From NCBI GenBank assembly GCA_947631325.1, contig CANRKX010000007.1, positions 1 to 51,299 of the forward strand: a DNA stretch of 51,299 nucleotides, written 5' to 3'. Origin of the DNA: an uncultured Clostridia bacterium (lineage in GTDB: Bacteria > Bacillota > Clostridia > Christensenellales > Borkfalkiaceae). Made by a program: the position numbers and the translations under genes. Of this stretch, positions 48,614-51,299 are shown piece by piece (the first letter of the stretch is position 1; each line of letters begins with the position of its first letter). Under the pieces are notes generated by a model. The model searched no databases. It saw nothing but the letters and a program-made list of their open reading frames with translations, and had not been told where the DNA came from.

Positions 48614-50110
48614 TCAACCCTTGACGATGAGCTTTTTGAGGGGTTTTAAGGTGTACATTCCGAGGATATAGAGGGCGAGCGCGGTGAACACCAAAATGAC
48701 GGGAGCCGACAGTGCAATCTGGGCAATGGGCGGCAGAAATCTTGCGATTATGCCGTTGAACAGACACCCGAAAAGGCATGCGGCAACGATGACGGCAAGC
48801 CCCTTTGCGGCATAGCCCGAGATGTTCGCGGCGCGGCACTTCTTCTTTAAAAGTCTCAAATTGAGGGCGGCGGATAAAAGGTAGTTACAGCCCAATCCGC
48901 AGACATAGCTGTAAACGCCGATAAACCTCGTCAGCCCCACGATACAGCCGAGCATGGCGGCGGCGCCTATGCAAAAATACAGCAAAGTCCGCTTTTCGCA
49001 GTTCATCGAGTTCAAGACGGTGTTGGTCATCATGGTTATGCACATCGGAAGGACGAGGAAGGAGCTCTTCTGCACAATCTCGCCGCACAGCTCGCTTGCG
49101 TATAAAAAGTCGCTCAACGCCCCGCCGAGGGCGAAGAGGACGGGAACTATAAGCGCAGAAATTAGTACGGCGGCTTTAACCGATTTTTCCACGTCGAATT
49201 TTACGAGGTCGTCGCGACCCTTATAGTAATTTTCAGAAAGCTCGGGGGCGACCACGACGGCTATCGACCCGATAGCGGAAGAGGGGATAAACAGCATGGG
49301 CACAGCCATGCCGATAGCCACGCCGTACAAACTCATCGCCTCCGACGACGAAAGTCCGCCCGCGACGAGCAGAGTGGGCAAAAGGACGGCGACGGCGGAA
49401 TTTAAAATTGACGCCGCCGTGCGCATGGTGGTTATGGGGGTGGAGGAGACGAGCAGGGGCTTTAACTGCCGCTTGGGGTTTTTGAACCTGCCGCCCGACT
49501 TGAAATACCAGAACAGCGAGACGAAGAAGGAGAAGATATAGGAGATGAGGACGGCGTAAGCGGCGAACTTCGCGCCCGACAACGGGTCGGCGACGCCCTG
49601 AACGAGAATGACGCCCGTTATGACCATTACGGCGTCCTCCATCAGCTCTATGACGGAATAGGGCAAAAACTGCTTATTGCCCCAGAACGAACCGCGGATT
49701 ACTGAGTAAATCGCCGTCAGAATGAGCCCGGGGAGGAGGATAAGAAAGACGCTCATGCACCTCGGGTCGGAGAAGAGGAAGGAAAAGGCGTTCTGCCCCA
49801 AAAAGAGGATAAGGCAGCAGGGCACGGTCACCATGAGGGTGCATAAAATGCCCGCCGTCACCGCGGAGTGCTTGCCGCCGAGGTCGTTCCTTGCGCCGCT
49901 CTGCGCCATCAATCGCGACACCGTCACGGGCACCCCGCTCGAAGCCGCCGTCAAAAACATTGCGAACACCGTCAGGCAGACCTGATAAATTCCTATCCCT
50001 TCTGCGCCGATGGCGCGCGAAAGCACTATTCTGTATAGAAAACTCAGCCCCTTTTCTATGGTCGAAAAGGCGGTGACCTGCGCGCAGGATCTGTAAATAT
50101 TGTTTTTCAT
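48614..50110 (-). CDS. SpoVB-like MOP-superfamily polysaccharide flippase
   Basis: 498 aa polytopic protein; IEKGLSFLYRIVLSRAIGAEGIGIYQ and GVPVTVSRL are SpoVB-like. Confidence 0.85.
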   Translation of the reverse strand: MKNNIYRSCAQVTAFSTIEKGLSFLYRIVLSRAIGAEGIGIYQVCLTVFAMFLTAASSGVPVTVSRLMAQSGARNDLGGKHSAVTAGILCTLMVTVPCCLILFLGQNAFSFLFSDPRCMSVFLILLPGLILTAIYSVIRGSFWGNKQFLPYSVIELMEDAVMVITGVILVQGVADPLSGAKFAAYAVLISYIFSFFVSLFWYFKSGGRFKNPKRQLKPLLVSSTPITTMRTAASILNSAVAVLLPTLLVAGGLSSSEAMSLYGVAIGMAVPMLFIPSSAIGSIAVVVAPELSENYYKGRDDLVKFDVEKSVKAAVLISALIVPVLFALGGALSDFLYASELCGEIVQKSSFLVLPMCITMMTNTVLNSMNCEKRTLLYFCIGAAAMLGCIVGLTRFIGVYSYVCGLGCNYLLSAALNLRLLKKKCRAANISGYAAKGLAVIVAACLFGCLFNGIIARFLPPIAQIALSAPVILVFTALALYILGMYTLKPLKKLIVKG

Positions 50111-50162
50111 CTACAATATTCTACAATTTTCACCCTCGGAATATGAACAAAAAGGGGGCAGA

Positions 50163-50453
50163 TTGAATATTATATATCAAATGTCTATGCTGCGCCCCGA
50201 CAGGGGCAGATTTTACAGGGTGAAGGAAGGGCAGACCGACGAAGAGCTTGAAAGAGAGCTCAATTGCCCCGTTTGCGGAGCATACGCGGGTCAGGTGATT
50301 GAAATTAAAGATTACTTCGTCCACACGGTGAAGCCCTTCGAAAGCTATGATAGCGTCGCCTCCAGATACGGGCTTGGCGGCGATAATCTGCGCAAAATAA
50401 ACTGCGACAGGCTCGTTTACCCCTCGCAAAGGCTGTTCATCCCCCGCAATTAA
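50163..50453 (+). CDS. Small LysM-domain protein
   Basis: C-terminal HTVKPFESYDSVASRYGLGGDNLRKINCDRLVYPSQRLFIP; TTG at 50163 has an SD-like ggggg upstream; start uncertain. Confidence 0.75.
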   Translation: MNIIYQMSMLRPDRGRFYRVKEGQTDEELERELNCPVCGAYAGQVIEIKDYFVHTVKPFESYDSVASRYGLGGDNLRKINCDRLVYPSQRLFIPRN

Positions 50454-50526
50454 CCTGCGGGGCGGGCGCGGCATATAATAAAATATATCCGAAAAGGACG
50501 GATATAAATAATAACGGAGGTCAAAA

Positions 50527-51180
50527 ATGTCATTTTTTTCCAACTTTCAATCGGATAAGTGCCCCGGAACGATAAGCGGCAATCCCTTAAACGGAATGTG
50601 TGAAAAAGTTTGCATTCAGGCACAGAAGATATTCGACGCCTGCATTAAACAAATTCAGTTAGAAAACTATTCGCTCACACTTTCAAACCTTTCGCCCGCC
50701 AACCCTACATACCCCTTAACTTTCATCAGCGCGCGCTCGCTCGCTTCCTCTGCGACAATCTCCAACCTCAACATCGAGAGGCTGGCAGATAAGCCCGGCT
50801 GCGCAAGGGTGCAGGCGACGGTAACCATTCCCGTCGAAGTTTTGTACACCGACGCAAACGGAGTTGAGGGCTCGGCGACGGCGTCGATAAGCGTCAACGA
50901 GGACGTCCTTTTGTATGTTCCCCAGCCGTCCATAATGCCCTATACGGCGACGGCGGAGTGCTCGGCAGTATGCGCCGAGGGCACGTTCAACGCCGACGGA
51001 ACGTTCACGGTAAGCGCCTGCGTCACCGTCATCTTGAAGATAGCGATAGAGGTGGAGATACTCGTTCCCTCGTACGGCTATTGCGCCATACCGCCCGCAC
51101 AGGACTACTCGCAGGAGGTATGCGCGGGATTTTTCGAACTGCCCCTATACCCGCAAGGCAAGAGCTGTTCCAAGCAATAA
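50527..51180 (+). CDS. Cysteine-containing hypothetical protein, possibly spore-surface related
   Basis: 217 aa; SD ggagg; KCPGTISGNPLNGMCEKVCIQAQKIFDACIKQ with several further Cys; no signal peptide seen. Confidence 0.7.
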   Translation: MSFFSNFQSDKCPGTISGNPLNGMCEKVCIQAQKIFDACIKQIQLENYSLTLSNLSPANPTYPLTFISARSLASSATISNLNIERLADKPGCARVQATVTIPVEVLYTDANGVEGSATASISVNEDVLLYVPQPSIMPYTATAECSAVCAEGTFNADGTFTVSACVTVILKIAIEVEILVPSYGYCAIPPAQDYSQEVCAGFFELPLYPQGKSCSKQ

Positions 51181-51195
51181 TTTGAATTCCGACGT

Positions 51196-51227
51196 GCGGC
51201 GGGGCATACTGCTTCGCCGCTATTTTT
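51196..51227 (+). terminator. Intrinsic terminator
   Basis: gcggcg / cgccgc followed by tattttt. Confidence 0.6.
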
Positions 51228-51237
51228 GTATAAAGAA

Positions 51238-51260
51238 AACCACGCGATAGTCGCGTGGTT
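51238..51260 (-). terminator. Hairpin aaccacgcga tag tcgcgtggtt, terminator for a minus-strand gene beyond the window
   Basis: Perfect 10-bp stem; T-rich tract only on the minus-strand 3' side. Confidence 0.55.
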
Positions 51261-51299
51261 CAAGAGAGGTTAACCGATAAGACTTGAAAATAAAACTCC

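Overview
The window looks like a conserved chromosomal region of a spore-forming, Clostridia-like Firmicute. It has no rRNA, convincing tRNA, CRISPR array or transposase that I could see. In order it holds: an XRE regulator; an aminotransferase; argH(-); ruvC-ruvA-ruvB-queA; an orphan RelB/DinJ-like antitoxin; tgt-yajC; a TIGR04086-like membrane protein; a SCIFF ranthipeptide precursor (51 aa, absent from the supplied ORF track) with its radical SAM maturase; a SecD/SecF-like pair; recJ-relA-MBL hydrolase-hemZ; cwlD(-); mrnC-rlmB-sigma factor-dnaX-ybaB-recR-gpsA; typA; yabP-yabQ-divIC; a Ppx/GppA protein; an M50-like membrane protein; a small zinc-ribbon ORF(-, also absent from the track); gyrB-gyrA; a P-type ATPase(-); serS; a hypothetical(-); a DnaQ-like exonuclease; an RsmF-like methyltransferase; a 1477-aa cell-envelope protein(-); two half-size TauE/SafE genes; a SpoVB-like flippase(-); a LysM protein and a Cys-rich protein. 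The most interesting observations are: (i) SecD and SecF homologues that by eye have lost the conserved transmembrane Asp residues of the proton relay and sit directly downstream of the SCIFF ranthipeptide locus; (ii) hairpins that may set expression within this locus, including a terminator whose 3' arm is the Shine-Dalgarno of the next gene; (iii) a family of near-perfect palindromic hairpins at almost every convergent gene junction; (iv) the 1477-aa envelope protein with an 18-bp repeat encoding a probable cytoplasmic EEPAEV tail; (v) leaderless or near-leaderless promoters. All homology calls come from motif recognition; no searches were run.
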